Below, piece by piece: positions 51,343-62,327 of a stretch of 64,000 nt of DNA. This DNA is from Marinilactibacillus piezotolerans (lineage in GTDB: Bacteria; Bacillota; Bacilli; Lactobacillales; Carnobacteriaceae_A), in NCBI RefSeq assembly GCF_900169305.1, contig NZ_FWDP01000004.1, positions 806,001 to 870,000 on the forward strand, written 5' to 3'. The stretch's first letter is position 1; each line of letters opens with the position of its first letter. Position numbers and translations under genes: made by a program. The notes under the pieces were generated by a model. The model made no database searches. It saw only the letters and a list, made by a program, of their open reading frames with translations, and was not told the origin of the DNA.

Positions 51343-53763
51343 TTAGTTTGGTGCTACTATATTGACGAGTTTTCCGGGTACGACGATCACTTTGCGAACC
51401 GTTTTCCCTTCCAGATGTTCTTGAATATTTTCATTTTCCATTGCCATTTTCTCAAGCTCTTCTTTTGAGATTGATTTCGAAGCCGTTGCTTTACCGCGGA
51501 CTTTACCATTAATTTGGAAGACCACTTCTACTTCATCTGTGACGAGTTTTGATTCATCATACGTTGGCCATGCTTCATAGGAAACACTTTCGCCGGTTTG
51601 AGCGATGCGTTTCCACAATTCTTCTCCCAAATGCGGAGCAATCGGTGCCAGCATTTTAATGAATCCTTTGATATAATCGATTGGCAGTCCATCTGCTTTA
51701 TAAGCTGCATTAACAAAGACCATCAACTGAGAAATACCTGTATTAAACTGCAGCTGATCAAAGTCATTAGTGACTTTCTTAACAGTCTGATTATATACAA
51801 CATCTAAGGTTCCATCGTTAAAGGTCGTAATCCGGTCTCTTACATGATCATTTTCATCGATCAGCAATCTCCAGACACGGTCCAGGAATTTTCTAGACCC
51901 TTCCAGTCCATCTGTACTCCATGCAATTGCCGCATCAAGCGGCCCCATAAACATTTCATACACTCTCAATGTATCCGCTCCGTACTCTTCGACTACATCA
52001 TCCGGATTGACAACATTGCCTTTTGATTTAGACATTTTCTCGTTGTTTTCTCCCAGTATCATACCTTGGTTGTATAGACGTTCAAACGGTTCTTTTGTAG
52101 GAACAACTTCAAGATCATACAAGAATTTATGCCAGAAGCGTGCATATAGCAGATGCAATACAGCGTGTTCAGCTCCGCCAATATACAAGTCGACTGGAAG
52201 CCATTTTTTCAGTTTTTCTGGGTCAGCCAATTGATCCGGATTTTTTGGATCAATAAATCTTAGGAAGTACCATGAGCTTCCTGCCCATTGCGGCATTGTA
52301 TTTGTATCGCGTTTCCCTTTTTTGCCGGTTTCCGGGTCTACCACATTTACCCAATCTTCGATCACAGCAAGCGGTGACTCGCCTGTGCCTGATGGTTTGA
52401 TGGCATCTGTTTTCGGCAATTCGATCGGCAGTTCCGATTCTGGAACAGTAGTGGTTGTGCCATCTTCCCAGTGGATTACTGGTATCGGCTCGCCCCAATA
52501 TCTCTGACGGGCAAATAGCCAGTCGCGCAGACGATAGGTCACTTTTCTTTCGCCGACTTTCAAATCTTCAAGATATGCAATCATCTGATTGATGCCTTCT
52601 TCTTTGTTCAATCCATCTAGAAAGTCAGAATTAATGTGTGGACCATCTTCTGTAAAGGCTGCTTCCTCTACATTGCCGCCTTCTAGTACAGGAATGATGG
52701 GCAAATCATATTTTTTCGCAAATTCCCAGTCGCGTTCGTCATGCGCTGGTACTGCCATGATTGCACCCGTTCCATAAGAAGCCAGTACATAGTCAGCAAT
52801 ATAGATTGGCAGTTCTTCACCATTTACTGGATTAATAGCATACGCTCCAGTGAAGACACCGGATTTATCTTTATTCAAGTCAGTTCTTTCAAGGTCTGAC
52901 TTATTATTCGCTGTTTGGATATAGTTTTCTACTGCTTCCTTCTGTTCGGCTGTTGTAATGCTGGAAACAATCTCTGATTCTGGCGCTAGAACGGCATAAG
53001 TTGCACCGAACAATGTATCTGGACGAGTCGTAAAGACAGTGAAGTTAAGTTCTGAGTCTTTGATTTTAAAGGTGACGTTTGCCCCTTCAGATTTACCGAT
53101 CCAGTTGCGCTGCATATCTTTAATGTGCTCCGGCCAGTCGACGTCTTCCAAGTCTTCAAGCAAACGGTCGGCATAAGCTGTAATCTTCAGCATCCACTGT
53201 TTCATTGGTTTACGGTAAACAGGATGTCCCCCGCGTTCTGATTTTCCGTCGATGACTTCTTCGTTTGCCAGAACGGTTCCAAGAGCCGGACACCAGTTGA
53301 CCGGTACTTCTGCTTCATAAGCCAGTCCTTTTTCATAAAGCTTGATAAAGATCCACTGTGTCCATTTATAATAGTCAGGATCAGTCGTATTGATTTCTCT
53401 ATCCCAATCATAGCTGAATCCTAGTGAATTGATCTGACGCTTGAATGTCTGAATATTTTTGGCTGTAAATTCAGCAGGGTCGTTTCCGGTGTCCAGTGCA
53501 TACTGTTCAGCCGGCAGTCCAAATGCATCCCACCCCATTGGATGAAGGACGTTATATCCTTGAGCACGTTTCATACGGGAAACGATATCTGTAGCTGTAT
53601 AGCCTTCGGGGTGACCAACATGCAGCCCTTGTCCAGAAGGATAAGGGAACATATCCAGTGCATAGAAGTATTCCTTATTTTCATCTTCTGTGGCTTTAAA
53701 TGTTTTCTGTTCAGCCCAGTAATTCTGCCACTGACGTTCGATTGTTTTATGGTTGAATGACAT
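51343..53763 (-). CDS. leuS: Leucyl-tRNA synthetase
   Basis: Class I aminoacyl-tRNA synthetase of 806 residues that charges tRNA-Leu. The HIGH motif is in [21 protein letters not shown] and the KMSKS loop in [13 protein letters not shown] (about residues 576-580). The CP1 editing domain lies between them, with [12 protein letters not shown] and the editing Asp block [14 protein letters not shown] follows AAGGAGAG. Controlled by a T-box leader with terminator directly upstream. Confidence 0.98.
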   Translation of the reverse strand: MSFNHKTIERQWQNYWAEQKTFKATEDENKEYFYALDMFPYPSGQGLHVGHPEGYTATDIVSRMKRAQGYNVLHPMGWDAFGLPAEQYALDTGNDPAEFTAKNIQTFKRQINSLGFSYDWDREINTTDPDYYKWTQWIFIKLYEKGLAYEAEVPVNWCPALGTVLANEEVIDGKSERGGHPVYRKPMKQWMLKITAYADRLLEDLEDVDWPEHIKDMQRNWIGKSEGANVTFKIKDSELNFTVFTTRPDTLFGATYAVLAPESEIVSSITTAEQKEAVENYIQTANNKSDLERTDLNKDKSGVFTGAYAINPVNGEELPIYIADYVLASYGTGAIMAVPAHDERDWEFAKKYDLPIIPVLEGGNVEEAAFTEDGPHINSDFLDGLNKEEGINQMIAYLEDLKVGERKVTYRLRDWLFARQRYWGEPIPVIHWEDGTTTTVPESELPIELPKTDAIKPSGTGESPLAVIEDWVNVVDPETGKKGKRDTNTMPQWAGSSWYFLRFIDPKNPDQLADPEKLKKWLPVDLYIGGAEHAVLHLLYARFWHKFLYDLEVVPTKEPFERLYNQGMILGENNEKMSKSKGNVVNPDDVVEEYGADTLRVYEMFMGPLDAAIAWSTDGLEGSRKFLDRVWRLLIDENDHVRDRITTFNDGTLDVVYNQTVKKVTNDFDQLQFNTGISQLMVFVNAAYKADGLPIDYIKGFIKMLAPIAPHLGEELWKRIAQTGESVSYEAWPTYDESKLVTDEVEVVFQINGKVRGKATASKSISKEELEKMAMENENIQEHLEGKTVRKVIVVPGKLVNIVAPN

Positions 53764-53796
53764 TGTATTCTCTCCTTATACATTAATTAAATTGAA

Positions 53797-54050
53797 TAAA
53801 AAAAGCCCTATAGACTATACAGTTGTATAGTCTATAGGGCGTTATTAACGCGGTACCACCTAATTTTATCGTCTCATAAGAAGACGATCTCAAATCCTTA
53901 ACGCGGATAAACGGATCAAGCTAATAGAACTGGATCGTCCTTTCACTTGAGCAACTTCCAGGCGAGTTCTGTCTCCTTTATGTGCATTTCCACCAGCCAT
54001 GCACTCTCTAGAAAAAAGGGTCAACGTACTATTCCTGTTTATCGTTTTTA
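53797..54050 (-). promoter_or_regulatory. T-box leader of leuS
   Basis: The T-box word GGTGGTACCGCG (minus strand, plus 53849-53861) is followed by a long terminator hairpin (GCCCTATAGACTATAC and complement, plus 53804-53840) and T7. Stem I is recognisable from GAATAGTACGTTGA through AGAGAGTGC and GCTGG to the specifier region AGAACTCGCC, where CTC (Leu) is the likely specifier codon. Uncharged tRNA-Leu should stabilise the antiterminator and switch leuS on. Confidence 0.93.
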
Positions 54051-54153
54051 TGATTTGATTACTCAAATCTATTTTATGTTGGATTTTCTTTATCTTACCA
54101 AAGGGATTGCATACCTGCAACATCTTTTTGGTGTTGATTAATCTGCCAGCTTC

Positions 54154-55935
54154 TTATAAAGATAACAATTGATCAACAAAGATCAAGTCTGAAGACAGTT
54201 TGTTTTTCTCTTTCAATTGCTGGATCGTTGTATCAAACTTGCGGGCAATACCAGACAAAGTGTCTCCGCTGACTACACGATACTGATTCTTTGTTAAATC
54301 GGTCTGTTCAGCATTTGGCTTATCTTTAATAGTCTTATTTGATTCAGCGACTTGACCGACTGTTAATTTTTGACCGATGTAAATGGTATCTGATTCAAGT
54401 TTGTTCCACTCTTTTAGTTTCGCTACTGAAGTTTGATAGTCCAAAGCGATCTTGTAAAGTGAATCTCCTGATACAACTGTGTAATTTACAGCTGTATTGT
54501 GTGAATCTTCTTTTTCAGAAGGCTCGGACGATACTTGCTTGTCCGTTTTCTGTGTCTGGTTTTCAGCCTGAGGCACTGACAAAGTTTGACCGACAAAAAT
54601 CAGATCTGATTTCAATCCATTAGCAGATTTCAAAGCAGCTACTGTTGTGTTATATGTTTTAGCTAATCCAGATAAGGTATTACCCGGTTCTACTGTAATC
54701 TTTCCTTTTGATTGAGCCGTTTCACTATCTGTTTTATTCTCTGTTTCTTTAACGGACTCTGCTTTTCCACTAACTTTCAACGTTTGACCAACGAAAATCA
54801 AATCTGATTTTAACTGATTATCGCTTTTCAGTTTGGCAACTGTCGTGTTATAGCTGCGAGCGATACCGCTGAGCGTGTCGCCTGCTTTCACTTTATGTGT
54901 GCCGGTAATGCTGGCTTCTTCAGAAGGTTTAGTTGTTTCCACTGGATCAGCAGATACAACTGTTCTATTGATAGACAGCGTCTGATTTACAAAAATCAAA
55001 TCGGTTTTAAGTTGATTAGTCGACTTGATGGCTGATACCGTTGTGTTGAATCGTCTTGCAATTCCAGATAGTGTATCACCCGCTTTAACGGTATAACGCG
55101 TTTCTTTCGCTGTTTCAGAATTATCGGGTTTTGAAGTTTCCGTATTTCCTGCTGAAGCATTTTCACCCGTTTTCCTTGGAACCGCTAGTTTCTGATTCGC
55201 AAAAATCAAGTCAGAAGTTAAGTTGTTCGCTTTCTTGATTGCTGACACGGTTGTACTGAATTTTCTAGCTATCCCCGAAAGCGTATCTCCGCTTTTCACT
55301 TGATAACTGGATTGTATTGTTTCTTGCTCTTGTTCTTTTTCTGGAGCCGTTGGTTCTTTTTCATTGGTCTCTGCTAGTTGACCAGAAAGTTTTAAGGTCT
55401 GACCTACATAGATCATATCAGATGATAGTTTATTGGCCGATTTGATTGCTGAAACGGTCATATTATAGCGTCTCGCTATCCCAGAAAGTGTATCTCCGGC
55501 TTTAATCTTATAAGTCGTTTGAGTAGTGTCAGGTTTTGTTTCAGGCTGCTGACTCTCTGAAGGCGCAGTCTCTGCAGCTTTTCCAGGAATCATTAATGTC
55601 TGGTTCACATAAATCATATCTGACTTCAAGTTGTTTGCGGATTTAATTGCAGATACAGTTGTTTTATATTTTCTGGCAATACCTGATAATGTATCTCCGC
55701 TTTTTACTTTGTAAGCTGACTGACCAGCTTCTGGTTTAGTTTCCGGAGTTGAAGGTGAAGATGGTTCTGTTACTTTATCATCCTCTGTTTCTGATAAAGA
55801 ACCCGGAATCAATAAAGTCTGATTTACAAAAATCATATCGGACGTCAGCTTATTCGCTGATTTAATTGCTGAAACGGTCGTATTGTATCTTCTTGCAATT
55901 CCGCTTAACGTGTCGCCGCTGACCACTTTGTAATT
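54154..55935 (-). repeat. Nine in-gene LysM repeats of about 195 bp
   Basis: The 3' half of the autolysin gene is a tandem series of about 195-bp units encoding LysM modules and Ser/Thr/Glu linkers. The first five or six are very alike at the protein level (GDTLSGIAR[RK]YxTTVSAIKSANxLxSD), the last two more diverged, consistent with recent expansion inside the array. Confidence 0.85.
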
Positions 55936-57855
55936 GATGCTATCCGTTTGTTCAGCTGGCGGCGTTGCAGGTTGGGCTGGTTTAGAAGAATCGACCGGCT
56001 TAGATGGAGTAGTTTCATTTCCAGTATCAGGAATGACACCATCGTATTTTGTAAGATTGTATAATTCAATCAAGTTGTTCAACTTGCTGGCATAAGTCGG
56101 ATCTGTAGCGTAACGTCCTTGCAGCCAAGCTGAAGCATCTCTATATGAAGTCGTATTTTCTACCCAAGCTCCTGCATAGTACTCGTTATTCCAACTTGTA
56201 CCATTACGAATCAATCGAGCATTATCTTGAAGCGATTCTGCGTAACTAGGATACTTTTTAAAGTAATCGGTAATGGTAATCCAACCCGTACTATTGTAGT
56301 ATTCTCGGGTTTTCATTGCTACTGACTGACCATTGTATTCTCCTTTGATTCCAAATAAGTTGTGGTTTGGCGGAGACGACAACTGACTTTTTCCATAACC
56401 AGATTCCAGACTAGCTTGTGCAATCATAATAGAAGCATAGATTCCATTTTCTTTAGCTACTGTCTTAGCATATCCAGAAATTTGGTTGATGAAGTCTTCA
56501 GCAGATTGTGCCTTGTTCAAATTACCTGTATTGGCAGCTGTTGTCGTTACTGCTTCTAATCCCGCTGTATTGATTGCCAGTTTCTGTCCAACTTTGATCA
56601 AATTGGCGCTCGCTAATTTATTTAATGAAACGATTTTACTGACCGTTGTTCCATATTGTTTCGAGATTTTATTAAGCGTATCTCCTGATTTTACAGTATG
56701 GACAATTGCTTTTTCCTCAGTCTTGGTTTCTTTTGTTTCAGCTTTCTGAGTTTCGGCTTTTTTATTCTCCGTTATTTCTGCATCAGTTTTTTGAGTTTCG
56801 GTTTTTTCTGTTTTTTTCACTGTTTCTGTTTCGGTCACTTGTTCAGTTTTATCTTTAGAAACAGTCTCAGCTGACTGATTAGAAGAATTAGTTTCTTTTG
56901 CAGTTTCCTCTGCTTCATCTTCAGTATTTACAGCAGTTTCAGCAGCTTTATCTGTTGCCTTTTCTGTCGTTTCAGCGTCTAGCTCAGAGTCATTTTTTGC
57001 ATCTATTTCTGTTATTGTTTCAGCAGAATTTTCTTGAACTGATTTACTTTCATCTGCTGCAGACTCCTCTTGTGAACCAGCAACTTTCACAGAAGCTGCT
57101 CTTGCTGATTCGATCGGTGCTGAATTTACGGGTTCAATGGTTTCATCATCATCAGGTGAAGATGTCACCTGAACATTTTCGGATTGATCTGTTTCTTTTT
57201 CCAGTTCTGCTTCTGTGTTCTCAATAGTATTGGTGGTATCGGCAGTTTCTTTGCTACCAAGTTCTTGTGTAATTTTTTCTTCCGTCTTTTTAACTGGATC
57301 AGATAGATTTTCTTCTGTTTTCTCTTCAGAAACTTCAGTGGTTTCTTCCGCAGCAGCATCTTCAGTTGGCTTTTCTTCAGTATGTTCAACAGCCTCAGTC
57401 TCTACAGCTTTAACAGCGCTGTTTGATTCGGCTTGTTCTAGTTGGTAAGTAAGTAATGTCTCAAAAACGGCATCCAACTCACTAGATGAAAGCTGGTCAA
57501 CATTCAATTGCTCTACTAATGCTGTTCCTCCAGCCAGTTCGATCATTTTGATCAGTTGAGATCTTACAAATGCCATTTCTTCTTTTTCTGCTTCTGTTAA
57601 GACAGGGATATCAGTATCTTCAGTTGAATTTCCATCTGATTCCTGGTCATTGACGGTGGATTGAAGTTCATTATATTGATCATATAATGCCTGTATATCT
57701 TCTTTATTTAAATCGATTTCTTCAGCTTGTACCGCTTCTCCAAAGGCAGAAACAGCTACCATACTCGCTAAAATACTGGAAGACATTGTCAGCTTTAATG
57801 CACGCTTATTCTGTTGTTTTTTGTATAAAGCTAACTTTTCACTTCGATTGATCAT
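54154..57855 (-). CDS. LysM autolysin: GH73 N-acetylglucosaminidase with ten LysM modules
   Basis: Secreted peptidoglycan hydrolase of 1233 residues. A signal peptide (cleavage after VQAEE region, about residue 44) is followed by a long acidic Thr/Glu/Ser-rich region (to about 380), one LysM (about 383-430), a GH73 glucosaminidase domain (about 455-602; catalytic Glu in AQASLESGYGKS) and nine more LysM modules of about 65 residues to the C-terminus, each with GDTLSGIAR and SDxIxVxQTL blocks. The plan resembles enterococcal AtlA/muramidase-2, which has fewer modules. It should separate daughter cells. ATG follows GAGGGG. The gene is single and lies just upstream of the leuS T-box. Confidence 0.93.
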   Translation of the reverse strand: MINRSEKLALYKKQQNKRALKLTMSSSILASMVAVSAFGEAVQAEEIDLNKEDIQALYDQYNELQSTVNDQESDGNSTEDTDIPVLTEAEKEEMAFVRSQLIKMIELAGGTALVEQLNVDQLSSSELDAVFETLLTYQLEQAESNSAVKAVETEAVEHTEEKPTEDAAAEETTEVSEEKTEENLSDPVKKTEEKITQELGSKETADTTNTIENTEAELEKETDQSENVQVTSSPDDDETIEPVNSAPIESARAASVKVAGSQEESAADESKSVQENSAETITEIDAKNDSELDAETTEKATDKAAETAVNTEDEAEETAKETNSSNQSAETVSKDKTEQVTETETVKKTEKTETQKTDAEITENKKAETQKAETKETKTEEKAIVHTVKSGDTLNKISKQYGTTVSKIVSLNKLASANLIKVGQKLAINTAGLEAVTTTAANTGNLNKAQSAEDFINQISGYAKTVAKENGIYASIMIAQASLESGYGKSQLSSPPNHNLFGIKGEYNGQSVAMKTREYYNSTGWITITDYFKKYPSYAESLQDNARLIRNGTSWNNEYYAGAWVENTTSYRDASAWLQGRYATDPTYASKLNNLIELYNLTKYDGVIPDTGNETTPSKPVDSSKPAQPATPPAEQTDSINYKVVSGDTLSGIARRYNTTVSAIKSANKLTSDMIFVNQTLLIPGSLSETEDDKVTEPSSPSTPETKPEAGQSAYKVKSGDTLSGIARKYKTTVSAIKSANNLKSDMIYVNQTLMIPGKAAETAPSESQQPETKPDTTQTTYKIKAGDTLSGIARRYNMTVSAIKSANKLSSDMIYVGQTLKLSGQLAETNEKEPTAPEKEQEQETIQSSYQVKSGDTLSGIARKFSTTVSAIKKANNLTSDLIFANQKLAVPRKTGENASAGNTETSKPDNSETAKETRYTVKAGDTLSGIARRFNTTVSAIKSTNQLKTDLIFVNQTLSINRTVVSADPVETTKPSEEASITGTHKVKAGDTLSGIARSYNTTVAKLKSDNQLKSDLIFVGQTLKVSGKAESVKETENKTDSETAQSKGKITVEPGNTLSGLAKTYNTTVAALKSANGLKSDLIFVGQTLSVPQAENQTQKTDKQVSSEPSEKEDSHNTAVNYTVVSGDSLYKIALDYQTSVAKLKEWNKLESDTIYIGQKLTVGQVAESNKTIKDKPNAEQTDLTKNQYRVVSGDTLSGIARKFDTTIQQLKEKNKLSSDLIFVDQLLSL

Positions 57856-58099
57856 TACTTTGTACCCCTCTCAAAAAAACAGGTCTTCTATTGTGTATTT
57901 TCCAGTTTATTATACAATTAGTAAAGAGCAAAAGGAATAAGAAGCTGGTGATTTTGTAAAATGTCATATGATTGTAACAGTGTCAATGATCTTATAAACG
58001 TTCAACACTGCACAGTAAATTGGCAACGATCACTAAAATTCCAGCAATACATTAGACACTCGCATATTTACAATTATTTAAAAAGATAGGAAGATGAAA

Positions 58100-58669
58100 A
58101 TGCTGCTTTCACCTTTAAAATTCAGTCATACTTTGTTGTCGCAACTGGTTTCTCCAGGTGACCACGTTGTTGATGCTACAGTTGGTAACGGTCATGATAC
58201 GATTAAACTGGCTCAACTTGTTGGGAAAACCGGAAAAGTTTATGGATTTGATATTCAGCCTCAGGCAATTGAAGAAACACAGAAAAAAGTCACTTTAACC
58301 GGGCTTACAGAACAAATTGAATTGTATTGTAAAGGTCATGAAACGTTGGATAAAACCCTTCCTGAATCAGTGACACTGCAAGCAGTCGTATTTAATTTAG
58401 GCTATTTACCTAAAAGTGATAAATCCATTATCACTTTGCCTGAAACGACGATATCAGCTATTGAGCAAGGATTGAACCGGCTTGCTATTGGTGGAACTAT
58501 TCTGATCATGGTCTACTATGGTCATGAAGGCGGAACAGATGAAAAAAATGCAGTAAAAAACTACTTGCAAAAGCTGCCGCAAGAACAATATGCTGTTTTA
58601 GAGTATGGATTTATTAATCAGAAAAATAACCCGCCATTTTTGTTGGCTATCGAGAAAAAAAGGCATTAA
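58100..58669 (+). CDS. Class I SAM methyltransferase, MnmM/YtqB family
   Basis: Soluble methyltransferase of about 189 residues. The SAM-binding motif DATVGNGHDTIKLA and FNLGYLPKSDK are hallmarks of the YtqB family, identified as MnmM, which methylates the wobble uridine side chain in tRNA (mnm5s2U pathway) in Gram-positive bacteria. Two ATGs (58094, 58100) follow AGGA; the second has the better spacing. Single-gene unit ending at a bidirectional terminator. Confidence 0.9.
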   Translation: MLLSPLKFSHTLLSQLVSPGDHVVDATVGNGHDTIKLAQLVGKTGKVYGFDIQPQAIEETQKKVTLTGLTEQIELYCKGHETLDKTLPESVTLQAVVFNLGYLPKSDKSIITLPETTISAIEQGLNRLAIGGTILIMVYYGHEGGTDEKNAVKNYLQKLPQEQYAVLEYGFINQKNNPPFLLAIEKKRH

Positions 58670-58709
58670 AAAAAGCTGCGTCAGGTTTTATTAACCGGAC
58701 GCAGCTTTT
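58668..58709. terminator. Bidirectional terminator between the methyltransferase and nucleoside importer genes
   Basis: AAAAGCTGCGTC.GGTT and AACC.GACGCAGCTTTT pair around a 5-base loop; both strands end in T-runs. Confidence 0.88.
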
Positions 58710-58718
58710 GTTTTCTAT

Positions 58719-59675
58719 CTATTTTGTTTTAACGTAAGTTTCGCCTAATTTAGCTGGTGCTTCAGATCGTCCAATTACAACGACCAATACAATGATTGTC
58801 AACAAGTAAGGCATAATCAGAAGCAAGATAGACGGAATGTCTTGGATAATCGGAATATACGTACCGATTCGCGCCAAACTCTGTCCAAATCCGAAGAAGA
58901 TTGCAGCACCCATAACACCGATAGGATTCCATTTACCAAAAATCATCGCAGCCATTGCGATAAATCCTTGTCCGGCAATCGTTAAAATACCAAACTCATT
59001 TGAAATCGCTTGTGCTTGGATCGCACCACCCATACCGCCTAATAAACCAGATAGCATAACTCCTGAATATTTCATAGCGTACACTTTGATTCCTAGAGTC
59101 TCAGCTGCATGCGGATGTTCTCCCACAGAGCGCAGGCGAAGTCCGAAAGTCGTCTTGAATAAAACGAACCATGAGATAATGGCTATAACGATCCCGAAAA
59201 AGGCAGGAGCTGATGTATTTCCGAAAAGAATCGGTCCTATTATAGGAATTCTATGCAATAAAAAGATATTTGTGATTCCGAATGATTCCGGAAGCGGTCC
59301 AGTTTGTGCTGCTCCAAAAATAGCTCTTGTTAAGAATACACCTAGCGCTGGAGCTGCCAAATTAATGACTGTTCCTGAGATAATATGGTCTGCTCTCAAG
59401 TTGATTGTAGCAACGGCATGAATCAGAGAAAACACAATTCCTATTATACCTCCGGCCAATAAACCAAGCCATGGTGTCCATCCTCCGAATGTAGAAGCAA
59501 AGAAAATATTAAAAATGGCTGACATGAAAGCGCCCATAACCATGATACCTTCCAGACCGATATTAACGACACCGCTTCGTTCAGAAAATGTTCCGCCTAA
59601 TGCGGTCAAAATCAAAGGAGCAGCATAAATCAATGAGCTGGATACGATCAGTTGAATAATATCTAATGCGTTCAT
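58719..59675 (-). CDS. Nucleoside ABC transporter permease (NupQ/YufQ-like)
   Basis: Permease of 318 residues with about nine helices, branched-chain/BPD_transp_2 family. GVVNIGLEGIMVMGAF and LRSVGEHPHAAETLGI are typical of the BMP-type nucleoside importers (B. subtilis NupNOPQ, Lactococcus BmpA-NupABC). Its ATG overlaps the stop of the preceding permease by four bases. Last gene of the importer operon. Confidence 0.93.
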   Translation of the reverse strand: MNALDIIQLIVSSSLIYAAPLILTALGGTFSERSGVVNIGLEGIMVMGAFMSAIFNIFFASTFGGWTPWLGLLAGGIIGIVFSLIHAVATINLRADHIISGTVINLAAPALGVFLTRAIFGAAQTGPLPESFGITNIFLLHRIPIIGPILFGNTSAPAFFGIVIAIISWFVLFKTTFGLRLRSVGEHPHAAETLGIKVYAMKYSGVMLSGLLGGMGGAIQAQAISNEFGILTIAGQGFIAMAAMIFGKWNPIGVMGAAIFFGFGQSLARIGTYIPIIQDIPSILLLIMPYLLTIIVLVVVIGRSEAPAKLGETYVKTK

Positions 59676-60763
59676 TCTTCTCCTCCTCTTGTTGCTGTTG
59701 TTGGTGATTGATCTCGAGAAGCTCTCTTCTCAATAAAATAACGAATAATGTAATTAGCACCTATAAAGAATATGATAGCAGCTGTTACAATGCTTGCCAT
59801 TTCATCTGGAACTCCTGCACGATTAGGCATAAATGCAGCACCTACATTAAGGACGCCGAATAAAATGGATGAGAAAAAGATTCCGATTGGATTTCCTAAT
59901 CCCAGCAGTGCTACTGAGATACCGTCAAATCCTATAGAAGGCAATCCAGTTTGAGTGAAAATGTTGCCGAATGTTCCTAGTCCATGGATCGCTCCGCCTA
60001 AACCTGCCAAAGCTCCACTTAAAAACATAGAAAGGATAATATTTTTCTTAGCACTCATCCCAGCATACGTTGAAGCGAATGAGTTCAGTCCTACAGCGCG
60101 AATCTCAAACCCGGCAGTTGTTCTAGTAATAAAGATCCAATACAAGATAACCACAGCTATTGCAATGAATAATCCGGCATTTAATCTCGATCCTTGGGTT
60201 AAATCAGTCAGCCACTGTAAGGATAAACTTGCGTTTTCTCCAACACTCTCTGTAGAGTTTCCAGTTTCTGAAAGAATATCTCTAATAATAAAGTTGGTTA
60301 ATTGTAAAGCCGTATAGTTCAACATGATCGTTACAATAACTTCACTTGTTCCGAAAAACGCACGCAAGGTACCTGCAATCGATGCCCATAATGCACCGAC
60401 AAGCGTACCTGCTAAAATACTTAAGGGCAACAATACGAGCTGCGGCAATTCAGGAAAAGCTAAAGCTACCCAAATCGCACTAACCCATCCAGCTAAAGCT
60501 TGACCGGATACCCCAATGTTGAAGAAGCCTGCTTTATAAGCTAAAGCGAATCCTAACCCGGTAAACGTCAGTGATGTTGCTTGTCTTAGAGCTTCACCAA
60601 GAAAGTACTGACTTCCAAACACACCAGATATCATTGCATCATAAGCTACAACTGGGTTATATCCAAATAACAGCATTAATATTGCACCGAAAACGAATCC
60701 GAAAATGATGGATAAAATGGGTACAACCAAACTACTTAAAAAGCCTCTAGATTGACGAATCAA
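59672..60763 (-). CDS. Nucleoside ABC transporter permease (NupP/YufP-like)
   Basis: Permease of 363 residues, partner of the following gene; FNIGVSGQALAGWVSA and LRAFFGTSEVIVTIMLNY match the family. The start is TTG 60763, inside the end of the ATPase gene (17-bp overlap), with GGAG ten bases before; no in-frame ATG lies near. The overlap points to translational coupling. Confidence 0.92.
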   Translation of the reverse strand: MIRQSRGFLSSLVVPILSIIFGFVFGAILMLLFGYNPVVAYDAMISGVFGSQYFLGEALRQATSLTFTGLGFALAYKAGFFNIGVSGQALAGWVSAIWVALAFPELPQLVLLPLSILAGTLVGALWASIAGTLRAFFGTSEVIVTIMLNYTALQLTNFIIRDILSETGNSTESVGENASLSLQWLTDLTQGSRLNAGLFIAIAVVILYWIFITRTTAGFEIRAVGLNSFASTYAGMSAKKNIILSMFLSGALAGLGGAIHGLGTFGNIFTQTGLPSIGFDGISVALLGLGNPIGIFFSSILFGVLNVGAAFMPNRAGVPDEMASIVTAAIIFFIGANYIIRYFIEKRASRDQSPTTATRGGEE

Positions 60764-62327
60764 TTGTCTCTTTCTCCTTTCCTTTTGAATCTGCTTTTTC
60801 CTTCGCTTCTTTTAACGGTACTCCTGCCATTAAAAGACCTAATTCAGACTCATTGGTTTCATTCGCGTTAACAATCGCGATAATTTTTCCATCGTACATT
60901 ACAGCGATTCTATCAGAAACGTTCATCACTTCATCTAACTCATAACTCATCAGCAAGACGCCTTTGCCGTTATCTCTCATTTCGATCAAACGACTATGAA
61001 TATATTCTATTGCGCCTACATCCAATCCTCGTGTGGGTTGAGCCGCAATTAATAGCGCTGGATCTCTATCCACTTCTCTTGCGATGATTGCTTTTTGCTG
61101 ATTCCCGCCTGAAAGAGAAGCTGCTGAATGCTCTTCGCTTGGCGTACGTACATCAAACTCCTCGATCAATCTCTTGGCATGTTGTTTGATTTCTTTATAA
61201 TTTAAAAATCCGTGGCTGCTGAAAGGTTTTTGATAATAAGTTTGAAGTGCAATATTTTCTTCAAGGGTCATTGGTAAAATCAGTCCGTATTTTTGACGGT
61301 CTTCTGGAATATGCCCCAAACCTGTTTCTGTGATCTTTCTAGGTTTTTTATTTGTTATATTATTTCCATCTAAATGAATACTGCCGTTGCTGGACTTTGT
61401 CAGTCCAGTGATAGCCTGAATTAATTCTGACTGTCCATTTCCATCAACACCGGCAATCCCAAGGACTTCCCCTGCTTTCACTTCAAAACTGATACCTTTT
61501 ACAGCATCAAAGCCGCGATTGGATTTAACGGTCAGATCTTCAACTTTTAAAACAGCCTCTTTAGGTGTTGCTGGCTTTTTATCTACTTTAAATGAAACTG
61601 AACGACCGACCATCATGTCTGCTAATTCTTGTTGAGAAGTCTTAGAAACATCAACGGTATCGATACTTTTTCCTCTGCGGATCACTGTACATCTGTTGGC
61701 AACTTGCTTAATCTCATCCAACTTATGCGTAATCAAAATGATTGATTTATCTTCATTTACCATCTTATGCATGATACCAATCAGCTCTTCGATTTCTTGA
61801 GGCGTCAGTACACCAGTTGGTTCGTCAAAAATTAAAAGATCTGCACCTCGGTACAACGTTTTTAAGATCTCGACCCTTTGCTGCATGCCGACACTGATAT
61901 TTTCAACTAATGCACTCGGATCCACTTTTAAACCATATTGGTCTGATAAAGCTTGAACCTCTTTTTCAGCACTCTTTTTATCGATGTAGCCGAATCTGCT
62001 TTTTTCTCTTCCCAGCATAATATTTTCTGCTACTGTAAATTTATCTACAAGCATAAAATGCTGATGCACCATTCCGATACCTAATTCATTCGCAACATCT
62101 GGGGAGGTTATGTTAACAGATTTACCCTTTACTTTGATTTCACCTGAAGTAGGTTCTAAAAGACCTGATAGTATATTCATCAATGTTGATTTTCCTGCAC
62201 CATTTTCACCTAATAATGCATGGATTTCACCTTTTTTCAAATCAAGATGAATATCGTCATTTGCTCTAAACGAACCAAACTCTTTCGTGATCCCATTCAT
62301 TTCGATTACACGTTCTGAAGTCGGCAA
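60747..62327 (-). CDS. Nucleoside ABC transporter ATPase, duplicated domain (NupO/YufO-like)
   Basis: Cytoplasmic ATPase of 526 residues with two fused ABC domains. The first has a full Walker A (GENGAGKST) but the signature is NISVGMQQR; the second has a changed Walker A region (GVDGNGQSEL) and a good LSGGNQQK signature. This asymmetry is normal for sugar/nucleoside ATPases of this class. The start is TTG, six bases after AAGGAGGG; ATG only occurs at codon 10. Confidence 0.94.
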   Translation of the reverse strand: MPTSERVIEMNGITKEFGSFRANDDIHLDLKKGEIHALLGENGAGKSTLMNILSGLLEPTSGEIKVKGKSVNITSPDVANELGIGMVHQHFMLVDKFTVAENIMLGREKSRFGYIDKKSAEKEVQALSDQYGLKVDPSALVENISVGMQQRVEILKTLYRGADLLIFDEPTGVLTPQEIEELIGIMHKMVNEDKSIILITHKLDEIKQVANRCTVIRRGKSIDTVDVSKTSQQELADMMVGRSVSFKVDKKPATPKEAVLKVEDLTVKSNRGFDAVKGISFEVKAGEVLGIAGVDGNGQSELIQAITGLTKSSNGSIHLDGNNITNKKPRKITETGLGHIPEDRQKYGLILPMTLEENIALQTYYQKPFSSHGFLNYKEIKQHAKRLIEEFDVRTPSEEHSAASLSGGNQQKAIIAREVDRDPALLIAAQPTRGLDVGAIEYIHSRLIEMRDNGKGVLLMSYELDEVMNVSDRIAVMYDGKIIAIVNANETNESELGLLMAGVPLKEAKEKADSKGKEKETIDSSI

